Positions 44,006 through 53,101 of a DNA stretch of 64,000 nt are shown here, piece after piece (position 1 is the first letter of the stretch; every line of letters starts with the position of its first letter). Source of the DNA: Aporhodopirellula rubra (lineage in GTDB: Bacteria; Planctomycetota; Planctomycetia; Pirellulales; Pirellulaceae); contig NZ_JACHXU010000034.1 of assembly GCF_014192335.1 (NCBI RefSeq), forward strand, positions 1 through 64,000, read 5' to 3'. A program made the position numbers and the translations under genes. Below the pieces are notes generated by a model. It saw nothing but the letters and a program-made list of their open reading frames with translations, had not been told where the DNA came from and did no database searches.

Positions 44006-44162
44006 TGAGTGTCTCGAAACAAATCTGGAAGGACGGTTAACCAGTGACCGAATACCGACGATTAGAAACAGTTGACTGGCGCACAAAGAGCGACCAAGAT
44101 CAACGCTGTCAATGCGATGGTACTCCAGCGGACGCAGTTTCCCTTATTTTGATGTCGTTATT

Positions 44163-44816
44163 ATGAATATTGATGCGAAATTTGATCGTAACGGAGGCTC
44201 GTCGATAAGAGCCACTTTACCCAATTCGTTAATTTTGGTCATTGCTTTGATGACGCTCGTTTGGGGTGGTTGCTCCAAGGAAGAGCTCAAAAAGGCTTAC
44301 GATGATGCCAAATCAAAGACTGAAGACATTGCGACATCGACTAAGCAGAAAGTGGATACGGCGGTGTCATCGACCGTGACCGCGATCGAGGAAACCCTTC
44401 CTGAATCAGGCAGCATCACGGTGCGAGGAAGTCTGCCGATCGAGAAGACATCGAAAGCGAGTCTGGAGGTGATTTCAATTGGGGATGGTCGCCCGAATGT
44501 GGTTCAGGTTCTCAGTTACGATCCCGAGCAACAGCCGATGACGCTACCCGCCGTGATGTTGCAGGGGCCGACGGAAGTAGAATCGGCACAATCTCTCGCG
44601 GGCAAAAGTATTGAATGTGACCTCTATTTTCAGGCGACTGAAAGCGGGCCGATCGTGATGACCAAACCGGGAGGCCATGTCGTGGTGACCTTCAACGAAT
44701 TCAGCGCTGACGAGGGAACCATCACCGCCCGAATTGCCAGCGGAGATGTGGTCAGTTCCGACGAGCAAACGGTTACCTTCCTAGGTGGTGAATTCATCGC
44801 GTTGATTCGTGAGTAA
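44163..44816 (+). CDS. Putative lipoprotein of unknown function
   Basis: About 217 residues from the ATG at 44163. The hydrophobic segment SLILVIALMTLVWGGC ends in a Cys that could be the lipidation site, although Trp at -3 is atypical for a lipobox. A Lys/Asp/Ser-rich helix follows (EELKKAYDDAKSKTEDIATS, about 40-80), then a beta-rich domain of about 140 residues with no recognised family. Divergent from the glycosyltransferase gene. A weak lipobox leaves open a membrane-anchored alternative. Confidence 0.55.
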   Translation: MNIDAKFDRNGGSSIRATLPNSLILVIALMTLVWGGCSKEELKKAYDDAKSKTEDIATSTKQKVDTAVSSTVTAIEETLPESGSITVRGSLPIEKTSKASLEVISIGDGRPNVVQVLSYDPEQQPMTLPAVMLQGPTEVESAQSLAGKSIECDLYFQATESGPIVMTKPGGHVVVTFNEFSADEGTITARIASGDVVSSDEQTVTFLGGEFIALIRE

Positions 44817-44908
44817 ATCGAATCTCTAGATCGCTATTTCTTAGACGATTAACGATGTCGATTGATTATTGAGTCGGTGCATCGTTTACGTCTGGGTGGA
44901 CTTGGTGC

Positions 44909-46009
44909 TCAGCGATCACTGCTTCGAAATTTGGCGGACGCGACCTCCGGCCCGTAACCCACGACGCAGTTACGCCCATTTCGTTTTGCCATGTAGAGGC
45001 ATTTGTCGGCTTGATCGATCATTTCGGACACGCTGTTGGCGCCAGCATTGCGGTCGACGACGCCAATGCTAACGGTGACCTGAATGACCTCATTGGTGGT
45101 CGCCGAATGGACGGAAAGGTGAGACACCGTACTGCGAACTTTTTCCCCGATGCTGCGTGCTGCATTTAAATCATGGTCAGGCAACATCACGCAGAACTCC
45201 TCTCCCCCGTAGCGGTAGACTTGTCCGACATTTTCAAAGGTGTGGAGTAGTGACGTGCCCACGCACCGCAAGACTTCATCTCCGGTTGCGTGACCGTACT
45301 CGTCATTGACTGATTTGAAGTGATCGATATCAAACATCATGCAGGATAGTGGCTTTCCGTCTTCGGTGCTGTCCTTCCACAATACGTCGGCTTGTTCGTC
45401 GAGCGAGCGGCGATTGTTGCATCCCGTTAATGCATCTTGTGTCACGAGTTGCCTGAGATGCTCATTAGATTGGTGAGCCTCTTCGCGGCTGCGGCGTACC
45501 CGTGCCAGCAAGTCCTCCATTTCGGCGCGGTAGGTTTCAACGACTGTCGCGTCACGAACTGAAATCACCATCACGTCTGGAATCGAGAGCCCGGTGATTT
45601 CGCGGACCGTAATTGCCAATAGTCGACGAGACTGGTCACTGCGTTCATAGAGCATCAATTGCTCATCGCCGACGGCAATCGGAACGCCTTGTGGGTTGGT
45701 TCGTTCCGACCGAGCGGTCCGGAGAGCGTCGTGCCAAGGACGGTTGCGTGGCATCGAACTGCACCATTTCAGTGAGTCCACGCTGCGGCCTTCGAGATGA
45801 CCGTGGGAAATGCCCAGGATTTGGCAAATCGCTTCATTGGCGAACAGGATATGAAACCGTCCGTCGATAATGAAAAAGCCTTCCGGGAATCGATCCAGCA
45901 CCTCTCCGAGCTCAACCGGTACTGCCACGAATCGCTTCGGCAGCATCCATCCAGAGAGCCACGAGAGCCAACTCCGTTTTGTTGGCGAATCAATCGTTGA
46001 GCGAATCAT
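44909..46009 (-). CDS. PAS-GGDEF diguanylate cyclase
   Basis: 366 residues. A PAS domain (about 36-150; ILFANEAICQILGISHGHLEG) is followed by a coiled linker (about 160-190; RAEMEDLLARVRRSREEAHQ) and a GGDEF domain (about 190-360). The active site reads GGEEF at 268-272, and FDIDHFKSVNDEYGHATGDE supplies the metal-binding Asp. It makes c-di-GMP from two GTP. No RxxD inhibitory site is visible just upstream of GGEEF, so product inhibition may be absent. No transmembrane segment, so it is a cytosolic sensor. Confidence 0.93.
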   Translation of the reverse strand: MIRSTIDSPTKRSWLSWLSGWMLPKRFVAVPVELGEVLDRFPEGFFIIDGRFHILFANEAICQILGISHGHLEGRSVDSLKWCSSMPRNRPWHDALRTARSERTNPQGVPIAVGDEQLMLYERSDQSRRLLAITVREITGLSIPDVMVISVRDATVVETYRAEMEDLLARVRRSREEAHQSNEHLRQLVTQDALTGCNNRRSLDEQADVLWKDSTEDGKPLSCMMFDIDHFKSVNDEYGHATGDEVLRCVGTSLLHTFENVGQVYRYGGEEFCVMLPDHDLNAARSIGEKVRSTVSHLSVHSATTNEVIQVTVSIGVVDRNAGANSVSEMIDQADKCLYMAKRNGRNCVVGYGPEVASAKFRSSDR

Positions 46010-46355
46010 GAAGTCAGATTTTCAGGAGTGATGGCCGGCGGATTCCGGCGCGACTGCGAACATTACTCCCCCCAAAAGAAACATGGGCAATGACGCTCCT
46101 ATAGGTCGAGCATCTGACATTGAGTGAGCGTGTTTGTGATCAGATAGATGGCAGGGTGTTTTGCCTGTGCCGGTTATTCAGGTTGTGCCGATGCCAAGGT
46201 CGTCTGCCGTTCAGATGTACGGAATGTGACCTTCTAACTCCCGTTGGTGCACATAACGGTGACCTAGCCTTCAACGCATTCTCAGACCAACCCAAGCGTG
46301 GAGTCCGGCTGCATCAAACCCATTCAGTGTCCGAGATCATTGCTCGATTCAGAAC
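46010..46355. other. Non-coding gap before the pilus/secretion genes
   Basis: About 345 bp between the divergent diguanylate cyclase and receiver genes. No convincing gene, repeat or RNA structure was seen. Promoters for both sides must lie here. Confidence 0.5.
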
Positions 46356-46757
46356 ATGTCCGATTCCAGTATCCCACAACTGTTGCTCGTCGAACCCGAA
46401 ACGATTTTGGCTGATTTGACAGCGTTTCGTTTGGAACTGCTCGGCTATGGAATCGAGACGGTTTCCGAAGGCGGGCAGGCCAAAGATCGGCTTCGTCGCG
46501 GGCGTTTTGATTTGATGATCGTCGACACAAAATTGCCTGAAGGCGACGGAATCGAATGGCTAACCGAATTGCGATTGGAAACGAAAGCCGAAGATCTGCC
46601 TGTGTTGATGTTTTCGCTCGACCCGAGCCTTGAAACCGTGAGAAGGGCGTTTTTGGCCGGTGCACAAGATTATTTGGTGACACCCTTTGACCCAACGGTT
46701 CTCGAAACCAAAGTCCAAATTCTGCTCAGCACGTCCGGTGGTTTGATGGCGGTCTGA
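46356..46757 (+). CDS. Degenerate response-regulator receiver domain
   Basis: 133 residues, a stand-alone CheY-like domain. The phosphoacceptor is Asp57 (LMIVDTKLPEGDG), but the usual acidic pair near the N-terminus is reduced to Glu-Pro-Glu (LLVEPE), and the conserved Lys of the KPF motif is Thr (YLVTPFD). Ser replaces the usual Thr/Ser switch (FSLD). The loss of the Lys suggests that normal phosphorylation signalling is impaired and that it works as a docking protein. It lies directly before gspE, so it may regulate the secretion/pilus machinery. Confidence 0.82.
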   Translation: MSDSSIPQLLLVEPETILADLTAFRLELLGYGIETVSEGGQAKDRLRRGRFDLMIVDTKLPEGDGIEWLTELRLETKAEDLPVLMFSLDPSLETVRRAFLAGAQDYLVTPFDPTVLETKVQILLSTSGGLMAV

Positions 46758-46821
46758 CCACGATCACCGACGCAATTGTCACGCCACGTTTTCCCGTTTC
46801 CTTTTATTCTGATTCCCGGCC

Positions 46822-48591
46822 ATGCGACGTCTCGGCGATATCCTCATTGATCAACGAGTGCTCACACCAGAGCAGATCGATGCTGCATTCACGTCCAAAC
46901 CACGTGGCGTCATGCTCGGTGATTGGTTGGTCAAACAAGCGTTGATCAGCAACCTCCAGCTCGGTGGTGCGCTCGCCGAGCAGTTTGGTGTTGAGTACGT
47001 CGATATCGATTTCTCGAGCGTGAACCCCCAAGTCGCTCGGTTGATGCCCGAAGACTTTGCCCGGGCACGCGAATCCGCCGCGATCGCGATCGGTGGACGT
47101 GTTTTGACGATGGCGATGGTCGCGCCCGACGATATTGAGACTATTGCCGAAGCGGAACTCATGACGGGGTATCAAATTCGGCCGGTCGTCGCATTGGCCG
47201 ATGACGTCATGAATCTGCTCAACCGGGTCTATGACGACCGTGCGTTCGCCCGTCAAACGATTGTCGACATGAAATTTGCCGAACTGCGAGAGGTCGGCGA
47301 GACGAGCGAAGAAGACGAATTCGCGATGACAAGCGTCGGACAGGAAGACGCGCCGGTGGTCAAACTCGTGCAGGCGATTCTGTCGGGTGCCGTCACCGCG
47401 GGGGCCAGCGATATTCACCTCGAACCGCACAAACCGGAAATGCGGGTCCGTTATCGCGTTGACGGTGAACTGCAAGTCGCCATGACGATCCCCAATCACA
47501 TCGAAGATCCCGTCATTAGCCGTATCAAGGTGATGGGAGACATGGATACGACGGAAAGTCGACGCCCTCAGGACGGTCACCTCACGGTGTACGAAAACGG
47601 TAAACGTGTCGGCTTCCGCGTCAGTGGCATCCCAACCGTAGACGGTCAGAAACTCGTGCTTCGGTTGCTCGACGAAGGGGGACAAACATTTGATCTCGCT
47701 GGAATCGGGATGCCGCCTCGGGACTACGAATCGATTCGAGGAATTCTCGACAAACCACACGGCATGTTTGTGGTAACCGGGCCGACCGGTAGCGGAAAGA
47801 GCACGACGTTGTATGCCGCGCTGGAACACCTCAACAATGACGATCGAAACATCGTTACGGTAGAAGACCCCGTCGAATATCGATTGCCTGGAATCAATCA
47901 AGTCCAGAGTGACAATGAATTCGGAATGGGCTTTGCCAATGCACTCAAATACATCATGCGGCAGGATCCAGACGTGATCATGCTCGGTGAAATTCGCGAT
48001 TGCGAGACCGCCACGACCGCTGTGCAGGCCGCACTGACGGGGCACATGGTGATCAGCACGTTGCACACCAATGACGCAGTCGGTGCTGTCCAACGACTTG
48101 CCGACCTCGGTGTGGACCACTTTAAGATCGCCGGTTCGCTTTTGGGCAGTGTCGCTCAGCGGTTGCTTCGATGCGTCTGCGAAAACTGCAAACGCGAGAT
48201 CCCCGCGAACTCGAACTTGCTGGACATCCTCGACCCCGAAGGCAGCGTGCCTCGCGATACAAAATTCTATCGAGGAGAAGGTTGCAAGCGATGTCTCGGT
48301 AGCGGGTTTGCTGGCCGAATGCCGATCTTCGAAATCATGCCCGTTAACTCTGAAATCACCGCCGCGATTGAAGCCGGGGTTCCGCATTCGAAACTCGAGG
48401 AAATGGCTCTCGCTGCTGGAATGCTGCCACTGCAAAAAGCCGGTCTCGAAGCCGCTCTTGCCGGGAAAACATCGCTCGAAGAGGTGTACTTCAAAACCAG
48501 TGGTGATCGTCGCACTGTGTCATCTACCCCGAAACTCGGTGGGCGTCGAGACAACGATCCTACCGTTCATGTCGAGTCGGCGGCCGGCTAA
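46822..48591 (+). CDS. gspE: Type II secretion / type IV pilus assembly ATPase (GspE/PilB)
   Basis: 589 residues. An N-terminal MshEN-type domain (about 1-130; LGDILIDQRVLTPEQIDAAF) may bind c-di-GMP. The ATPase core has GPTGSGKST (320-328), the Asp box, Walker B DVIMLGEIRD (384-393) and the His box (HMVISTLHTNDA). Near the C-terminus two CXXC pairs (CENC and CKRC) form the zinc-binding C-domain typical of GspE. It powers assembly of a pilus or pseudopilus at the inner membrane. Followed by gspF and a pseudopilin on the same strand. The choice between GspE and PilB cannot be made from sequence alone. Confidence 0.93.
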   Translation: MRRLGDILIDQRVLTPEQIDAAFTSKPRGVMLGDWLVKQALISNLQLGGALAEQFGVEYVDIDFSSVNPQVARLMPEDFARARESAAIAIGGRVLTMAMVAPDDIETIAEAELMTGYQIRPVVALADDVMNLLNRVYDDRAFARQTIVDMKFAELREVGETSEEDEFAMTSVGQEDAPVVKLVQAILSGAVTAGASDIHLEPHKPEMRVRYRVDGELQVAMTIPNHIEDPVISRIKVMGDMDTTESRRPQDGHLTVYENGKRVGFRVSGIPTVDGQKLVLRLLDEGGQTFDLAGIGMPPRDYESIRGILDKPHGMFVVTGPTGSGKSTTLYAALEHLNNDDRNIVTVEDPVEYRLPGINQVQSDNEFGMGFANALKYIMRQDPDVIMLGEIRDCETATTAVQAALTGHMVISTLHTNDAVGAVQRLADLGVDHFKIAGSLLGSVAQRLLRCVCENCKREIPANSNLLDILDPEGSVPRDTKFYRGEGCKRCLGSGFAGRMPIFEIMPVNSEITAAIEAGVPHSKLEEMALAAGMLPLQKAGLEAALAGKTSLEEVYFKTSGDRRTVSSTPKLGGRRDNDPTVHVESAAG

Positions 48592-48647
48592 GCCAGTGCA
48601 AAATCGCTGGATAAAGAATTGAAGAACCCCATTAGTACGATCTCATC

Positions 48648-49835
48648 ATGACATACTCACCCACCGCATTGCCACATTCTGGCACGTCGAATCGACCGCA
48701 ATCGGGTACCAGCAAGCTTTCCGCTTTCTTGCAAAAGCTCAACTCGATCGAAGTCGGTGGTCCGTCGCGCAAACTGTCCAAGGGGTGCGAACCGACACGG
48801 ATCGGGCCGGTTCCCCTTGCTCAATTGCTGCGTTTGTTGTTGATGTTGCTGCAAAACGGACTGAGCCTTCCCAAGGCACTCGGTTCGCTCGCGATGGATC
48901 GGTCCAACCGGAAGTACAGCCATGTGCTGCTGAAGATGCGTGGAACCATTGTCGCCGGGGGCACGATCAGTGACGCCATGGCTCGATACCCACGCACGTT
49001 CTCGTCCATGCAAGTGCAACAGATTCGTTTGGGTGAACGTAGCGGTTCTCTCGAAACGGCGATGTCTCGCGTCTGCGAACAAATGGAACGAAAGGTGGCG
49101 CTTCGTAAACGGATTATCAAAAAAATCAGTTATCCGATGCTGATCACCGTTGCCGGTTTCGGATTGATGATCTTCATGTGCCTCGTTGTCGTGCCTGAAT
49201 TTGAAACGGTCTACAGCAGCAGCGGAGTTGACCTGCCGCCGGTGACTCAGTTTGTCACCGGAACGAGTCGCGTGCTGTTGCACTGGGGATGGATCGCGTT
49301 TCCATTGGTTGCCGTATTTGGCGCCCTGTGGATTGCGGGCCGTCGTCGTCCGAAAGTTGCAACGAAGATGGACGCGGTGATGTTGATGCTGCCCGTTGTC
49401 GGTCCTTGGCTGCGTGACGCCGCTGTCTTGCAGTTTGTCGAAGCGACCGCAGCGATGGTGCAGTGCGGTTACAAGCCCGTCGATGCAATCGAAGTGTCGG
49501 CTGCCTGCGTGCGGAATCGCTGCGTCCGCCAAGCAATTAACGAGATCAACCAAGGCGTTCGGCGAGGTGAAAAACTCAGCGTTGAGCTCGGCCGTTACGA
49601 GCAGTTCTTTCCCGCGACGCTATGCCAACTGATCGGCGTCGGAGAACAGTCCGGCGAGTTTTCTCGGTCGCTCGAAGGCACCTGTCATCACCTCCGAGAA
49701 CGGCTCGAAAGTCGTATTGACGCCACGGTGGGAATGCTCGAACCGATCCTCACCATTTCGCTCGCCGCAATGATCGGTGGCATGGTGCTGTCGATTTACA
49801 CGCCGATGTTTCACATGTTCGAAGTCTTGGAGTAG
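48648..49835 (+). CDS. gspF: Type II secretion / pilus inner membrane protein (GspF/PilC)
   Basis: 395 residues with the two tandem cytoplasmic GspF domains and three membrane segments (about 165-185, about 205-230 and about 365-385). Typical pieces are LLMLLQNGLSLPKALGSLA, GGTISDAMARYPRTFSSMQV, RSGSLETAMSRVCEQMERK and the second-domain repeat with GVGEQSGEFSRSLEGTCHH. It anchors the assembly platform and contacts GspE. Begins 56 bases after gspE and precedes the pseudopilin by only seven bases, so one operon is likely. Confidence 0.93.
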   Translation: MTYSPTALPHSGTSNRPQSGTSKLSAFLQKLNSIEVGGPSRKLSKGCEPTRIGPVPLAQLLRLLLMLLQNGLSLPKALGSLAMDRSNRKYSHVLLKMRGTIVAGGTISDAMARYPRTFSSMQVQQIRLGERSGSLETAMSRVCEQMERKVALRKRIIKKISYPMLITVAGFGLMIFMCLVVVPEFETVYSSSGVDLPPVTQFVTGTSRVLLHWGWIAFPLVAVFGALWIAGRRRPKVATKMDAVMLMLPVVGPWLRDAAVLQFVEATAAMVQCGYKPVDAIEVSAACVRNRCVRQAINEINQGVRRGEKLSVELGRYEQFFPATLCQLIGVGEQSGEFSRSLEGTCHHLRERLESRIDATVGMLEPILTISLAAMIGGMVLSIYTPMFHMFEVLE

Positions 49836-49842
49836 ACCCACG

Positions 49843-50256
49843 ATGCGACCTGATCAACAGTCAAACACGCAGCTTCGTCGATCGCGACACCGGCGGCGAG
49901 CCAACACGGACAGCGTCTTCGTGTCGGTTCGTTGCGGCATGAGTCTTCTCGAAGTTCTCGCCGCGGTCATCCTTTCATCCATGATCGCGATGACGGGATT
50001 GATGTTCGTACGGGATCACGGCCAAACTTCCGCTGAACGCACATGCTTGGCTCATCGGGCTCGATTGCAACAAGACGCCGAACTTTACGCCCGCGAAACC
50101 GGACGCGCACCCGACGCCAAACTCGAAGCCATCCGAAACGGCAACTACGGCGGCACCCAATTGCCTCAATGCCCGAAGCATGACAGCGTCGACACTCAAA
50201 CAAACTATCGCTGGGACGGAACCAACGTCATCTGCAAATACCACCCAGGCAGTTGA
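49843..50256 (+). CDS. Type IV pilin-like pseudopilin
   Basis: About 137 residues from the ATG at 49843, seven bases after the gspF stop. After a basic leader of about 33 residues comes CGMSLLEVLAAVILSSMIAMTG: Gly at -1, Met at +1 and Glu at +5, the prepilin peptidase motif. The mature part is short (about 100 residues) with a helix and a small domain holding two Cys, ending VICKYHPGS. It resembles planctomycete GspG/GspI-like pseudopilins. The long basic leader is unusual. Confidence 0.88.
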   Translation: MRPDQQSNTQLRRSRHRRRANTDSVFVSVRCGMSLLEVLAAVILSSMIAMTGLMFVRDHGQTSAERTCLAHRARLQQDAELYARETGRAPDAKLEAIRNGNYGGTQLPQCPKHDSVDTQTNYRWDGTNVICKYHPGS

Positions 50257-50271
50257 ACTGCAAATCAGCAG

Positions 50272-51357
50272 TCATTTTTGCGAATAGATCTGGGCGACTT
50301 CGGCGGCCCAGGTGTCCCAGTTTTCTGCGGCTGTTTCGAAGTCGACTCGCATCCAGCGGATGGGTTTGTCGGGGAGGACGGCGGGTGGGAATTTGCTTTC
50401 TTTGCTGATCGGCATCTGGCTGCTGGGGCCCATGGCGAGGCGGTCTTCGGTCTGCGGTGTCATCAGGTAATTCGCTAGCCGATGGGCGGCAACGGGATGC
50501 GGTGCGTTTTTCAGAATTGCGAGGGTGTTGGGGATACGGAGCGTTCCCGGTTGGTCGGGTTGTTGATCGGGGAAAACGATCTCGACGGGATAACCGAGTT
50601 CTTTCTCGATCATGGCGTCGTCGGTGTCGGTCAGACCCCAGGCAACACGGCCCGCAGAAACCGCCTGCGCGACTTGTTTGTTGCCGGATAAAATCAGAGA
50701 GTTGTCCGCGATCGCTTGCAGTTGTTCGAGGGCGACGTCGTGACCGATTCGATCACGTAGGACGGCCCAATGCGTCGCGGTGGTTCCGAAGAGAGGTCGT
50801 GCCATCGCGCAATTGTCTTTCCATTTTGGATCGAGCAACTCTTCAACACTCTGAGGATACTGATCGGCGGACTCAAGCAGTTTGGTATTAACGAGCAGGA
50901 CTCGAGCGCGAGCAGCAAATCCGCACCAAGTCGAATCACTCGAGATCATGTCACGTGGCCAGTCGGTCGGTACCGGCCAGTCGTGTCGAGCGAGTAAGCC
51001 CTGCTTTTGCAGACGCACGGTATGCAAGATTTCGTTGTTCCAAAACACGTCACAACGGGGTGTGTTTTGTTCAGCGAGAATTTGGTTAACCAGTCCCACG
51101 GTTTTGGTTGATTCAACATCGAACTTACTAACGACCGAGGTTTCGTAGTCGACGGAACGTTCGAATGCCTCAAGGATCGGATAGGCGAACTCTTCATCGA
51201 GTGCCGAATAGACGACCACATCCTCCTCCGTTCGCGGAACGCATCCACCGATCATCACGACCGACGCTAGCACGCCGAGGCAGAAGCCGACGCTCGTCTG
51301 TGTCGCCACGCGACTTTCCGTCGGGCATGGATTGGAATTGAATCGAATGAGCATCAT
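50272..51357 (-). CDS. Iron-type ABC transporter substrate-binding lipoprotein
   Basis: 361 residues. A lipoprotein signal ending MIGGC (Cys39) is followed by a periplasmic binding protein of the Fe(III)/FutA-FbpA type: VVVYSALDEEFAYPILEAF, NTPRCDVFWNNE, AWGLTDTDDA and TLRIPNTLAILKNAPHP. The substrate could be ferric iron, thiamine or a polyol phosphate; the two Tyr residues expected for direct Fe(III) ligation in FbpA are not obvious. No permease or ATPase partner adjoins it, so the rest of the system is elsewhere or it works alone. Confidence 0.82.
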   Translation of the reverse strand: MMLIRFNSNPCPTESRVATQTSVGFCLGVLASVVMIGGCVPRTEEDVVVYSALDEEFAYPILEAFERSVDYETSVVSKFDVESTKTVGLVNQILAEQNTPRCDVFWNNEILHTVRLQKQGLLARHDWPVPTDWPRDMISSDSTWCGFAARARVLLVNTKLLESADQYPQSVEELLDPKWKDNCAMARPLFGTTATHWAVLRDRIGHDVALEQLQAIADNSLILSGNKQVAQAVSAGRVAWGLTDTDDAMIEKELGYPVEIVFPDQQPDQPGTLRIPNTLAILKNAPHPVAAHRLANYLMTPQTEDRLAMGPSSQMPISKESKFPPAVLPDKPIRWMRVDFETAAENWDTWAAEVAQIYSQK

Positions 51358-51471
51358 GTTGGTTTGTTTGATTCGGAAGGGGGCAGAGATGTTTTTTGGT
51401 TTGGTATGTCACGCATTGGCAGTTCACTACTCGCCTACGGCTTGCCAGGCGACTGAAGTTCGCTGTTGCGG

Positions 51472-52257
51472 CTACCATGTCGGGTTTGTTTTATTCAGGA
51501 AGGCGTCGATTCCTTCGCCAGCGGACTCCGTCGTGCACGCGGTGGCGCTGTCGGCCGCAGCGGCGGCGAGTTGCGTCAGCATGGTTTCGCCGATGCTTTC
51601 GTTGATCAAACGTTTGGTCGCCTGGATCGCCTGCGGAGACCCTTGCGAGGATTCGTTGGCCCAGTATGTCGCAGCGGAATCGAGTTGATCGGGAGCAACG
51701 GGCGGTTGGCACAGCAGCCCGACACGGTTGGCATCGTCGGCGGTTATCGCATGCCCGGCTAGGCTTATTCTCGCCGAAAGCGACGTGCCTGCTCGAAACG
51801 AGAGGAGTGCCGAGGTAATGCCTCCGACGAGTCCATGGCGTACTGCGCCGGCAGAGAAAGTAGCCTCTTCGGAGGCAACAATCATGTCACAGGAGAGTGA
51901 GAGGGCGAAGCCCGCGCCCATCGCAGGCCCGCCGACTGCCGCGATCAATGGTTTGGGGAATCGTAGTAGGGTCTCGCACAGCTCAGAGAAGCGTCGCCAA
52001 TACTCGAACCACTGTTGCAGTTGCTCTTGCTCGGGCAGGCTGCGAATCTCTTGCAAGACAGACAAGTCCACGCCGCTGCAGAAACTCGGCCCGGCCGAAG
52101 CCAATACGACCGCTCGGACTCGCGGTTCTTGGTGCAGTTCGTCGAGGCCCTCGTGGAGATCGGCGATCAAACGAGGATTCAGAGCACCATGTTTCTCGGG
52201 GCGGTCGATGACTAACGTTGCGAGGGAACCCTCGGTTTTCAATTCGAGATGTTGCAT
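51472..52257 (-). CDS. Crotonase-fold (enoyl-CoA hydratase/isomerase family) protein
   Basis: 261 residues. SLATLVIDRPEKHGALNP, VVLASAGPSFCSGVDL and GGPAMGAGFALSLSCDM are the oxyanion-hole and CoA-binding blocks of the crotonase family. Neither of the two catalytic Glu residues of true enoyl-CoA hydratases is in place: the position normally PEV reads AVR (SAGAVRHGLVGG), and the second Glu is also lost (ARISLAGHAITAD). So hydratase activity is unlikely, and an isomerase, thioesterase or decarboxylase-like activity is more probable. Close beside and on the same strand as the binding lipoprotein gene. Confidence 0.82.
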   Translation of the reverse strand: MQHLELKTEGSLATLVIDRPEKHGALNPRLIADLHEGLDELHQEPRVRAVVLASAGPSFCSGVDLSVLQEIRSLPEQEQLQQWFEYWRRFSELCETLLRFPKPLIAAVGGPAMGAGFALSLSCDMIVASEEATFSAGAVRHGLVGGITSALLSFRAGTSLSARISLAGHAITADDANRVGLLCQPPVAPDQLDSAATYWANESSQGSPQAIQATKRLINESIGETMLTQLAAAAADSATACTTESAGEGIDAFLNKTNPTW

Positions 52258-52416
52258 GTCGAAGGTGCGTCAGTGGGGAGTCGGGCAGAAAACGCACATT
52301 CTAACGCTTGCTGCCCGATCACGCCTCGTAGGCACTTCTCGTCACTTTGTATGACTTCTCGTGAGCATTTCGCGATCACAAAGCCGTCCGATCACAGGGT
52401 CTTCCGATCGCGTTGA

Positions 52417-52881
52417 TCAGCCGGCGTCGATCTGCTCGTTGAGTGTGCAGATATCGTAGATATAGCCGATGCCAAACAGACCGCCGGTGAGCAGGTAGAT
52501 CACCCCGGTGAAAATTTTGCCCATGTAAAACCGGTGAACGCCAAAGATGCCGAGGAAAATCAGCAGCACCCAAGCGACGCTGTAATCAGTGGCTCGTGGT
52601 CGGTAGCGCCGTTCGGCTTCTTCTGACATCGCGGGGATGAAGAAAAAGTCGATGATCCATCCGATCAAGAAGACCCCACCGGTAAAGAACCACAGTGCAC
52701 CGGTCAGTGGTTTCCCAAAGTAAAACCGGTGTGCCCCGGTAAATCCGATTACCCAAAAAAGGTAACCCAGAAGCGCGGGGTGCGTTGGTTCCGTGCGATC
52801 TAAGAACGGATCATTGTGGAAATGACTCGGATTGGCGTAGGGGTCGGCGTGCATGGATTCGTAGGTTGCCATTGGATTCAA
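52417..52881 (-). CDS. TM2-domain protein with two repeats
   Basis: 154 residues. Two TM2-type hairpins: LLGYLFWVIGFTGAHRFYFGK followed by a second helix (about 35-85), and WVLLIFLGIFGVHRFYMGK followed by a second helix (about 105-145). Each has the GxHRFY(F/M)G loop characteristic of TM2. Function is unknown across the family. The duplication and the charged loop (AMSEEAERRYRPRA) between repeats are typical of planctomycete members. Divergent from dnaE2. Confidence 0.88.
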   Translation of the reverse strand: MNPMATYESMHADPYANPSHFHNDPFLDRTEPTHPALLGYLFWVIGFTGAHRFYFGKPLTGALWFFTGGVFLIGWIIDFFFIPAMSEEAERRYRPRATDYSVAWVLLIFLGIFGVHRFYMGKIFTGVIYLLTGGLFGIGYIYDICTLNEQIDAG

Positions 52882-52995
52882 AAATGATTCGAAATTGAGT
52901 GGTTCGTGCAGATCGTCTATCTGACAGGCGAGAAATCAGGCGAACCAGGGCGGCAGTTTTTGCATCGGTTGAGGGGATTGATGCAGTTTGTATGC

Positions 52996-53013
52996 CGAAT
53001 TCTTGTCAATTCG
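52996..53013. promoter_or_regulatory. Inverted repeat CGAATT-N6-AATTCG upstream of dnaE2
   Basis: A perfect six-base dyad with a six-base spacer, 88 bases before dnaE2, with a GATAAT-like -10 element just after it. dnaE2 is usually under SOS control, so a LexA-type operator is possible. It does not match the E. coli or B. subtilis box, so this is a guess from position and symmetry. Confidence 0.35.
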
Positions 53014-53101
53014 TGATAATTTGGTTGCCGTTTCGTCTCATGTGGGATTCGCTCCCCCGCCTTCAATCTTGGCAGTTCCGGGAGGATAATGTCGGCCATT
53101 C

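Noticed and set aside
46804-48435. 543-codon open frame opposite gspE
   Set aside because: It lies fully antisense to a clear GspE and its translation (many His, Arg, Phe, no domain) is a codon-bias shadow.
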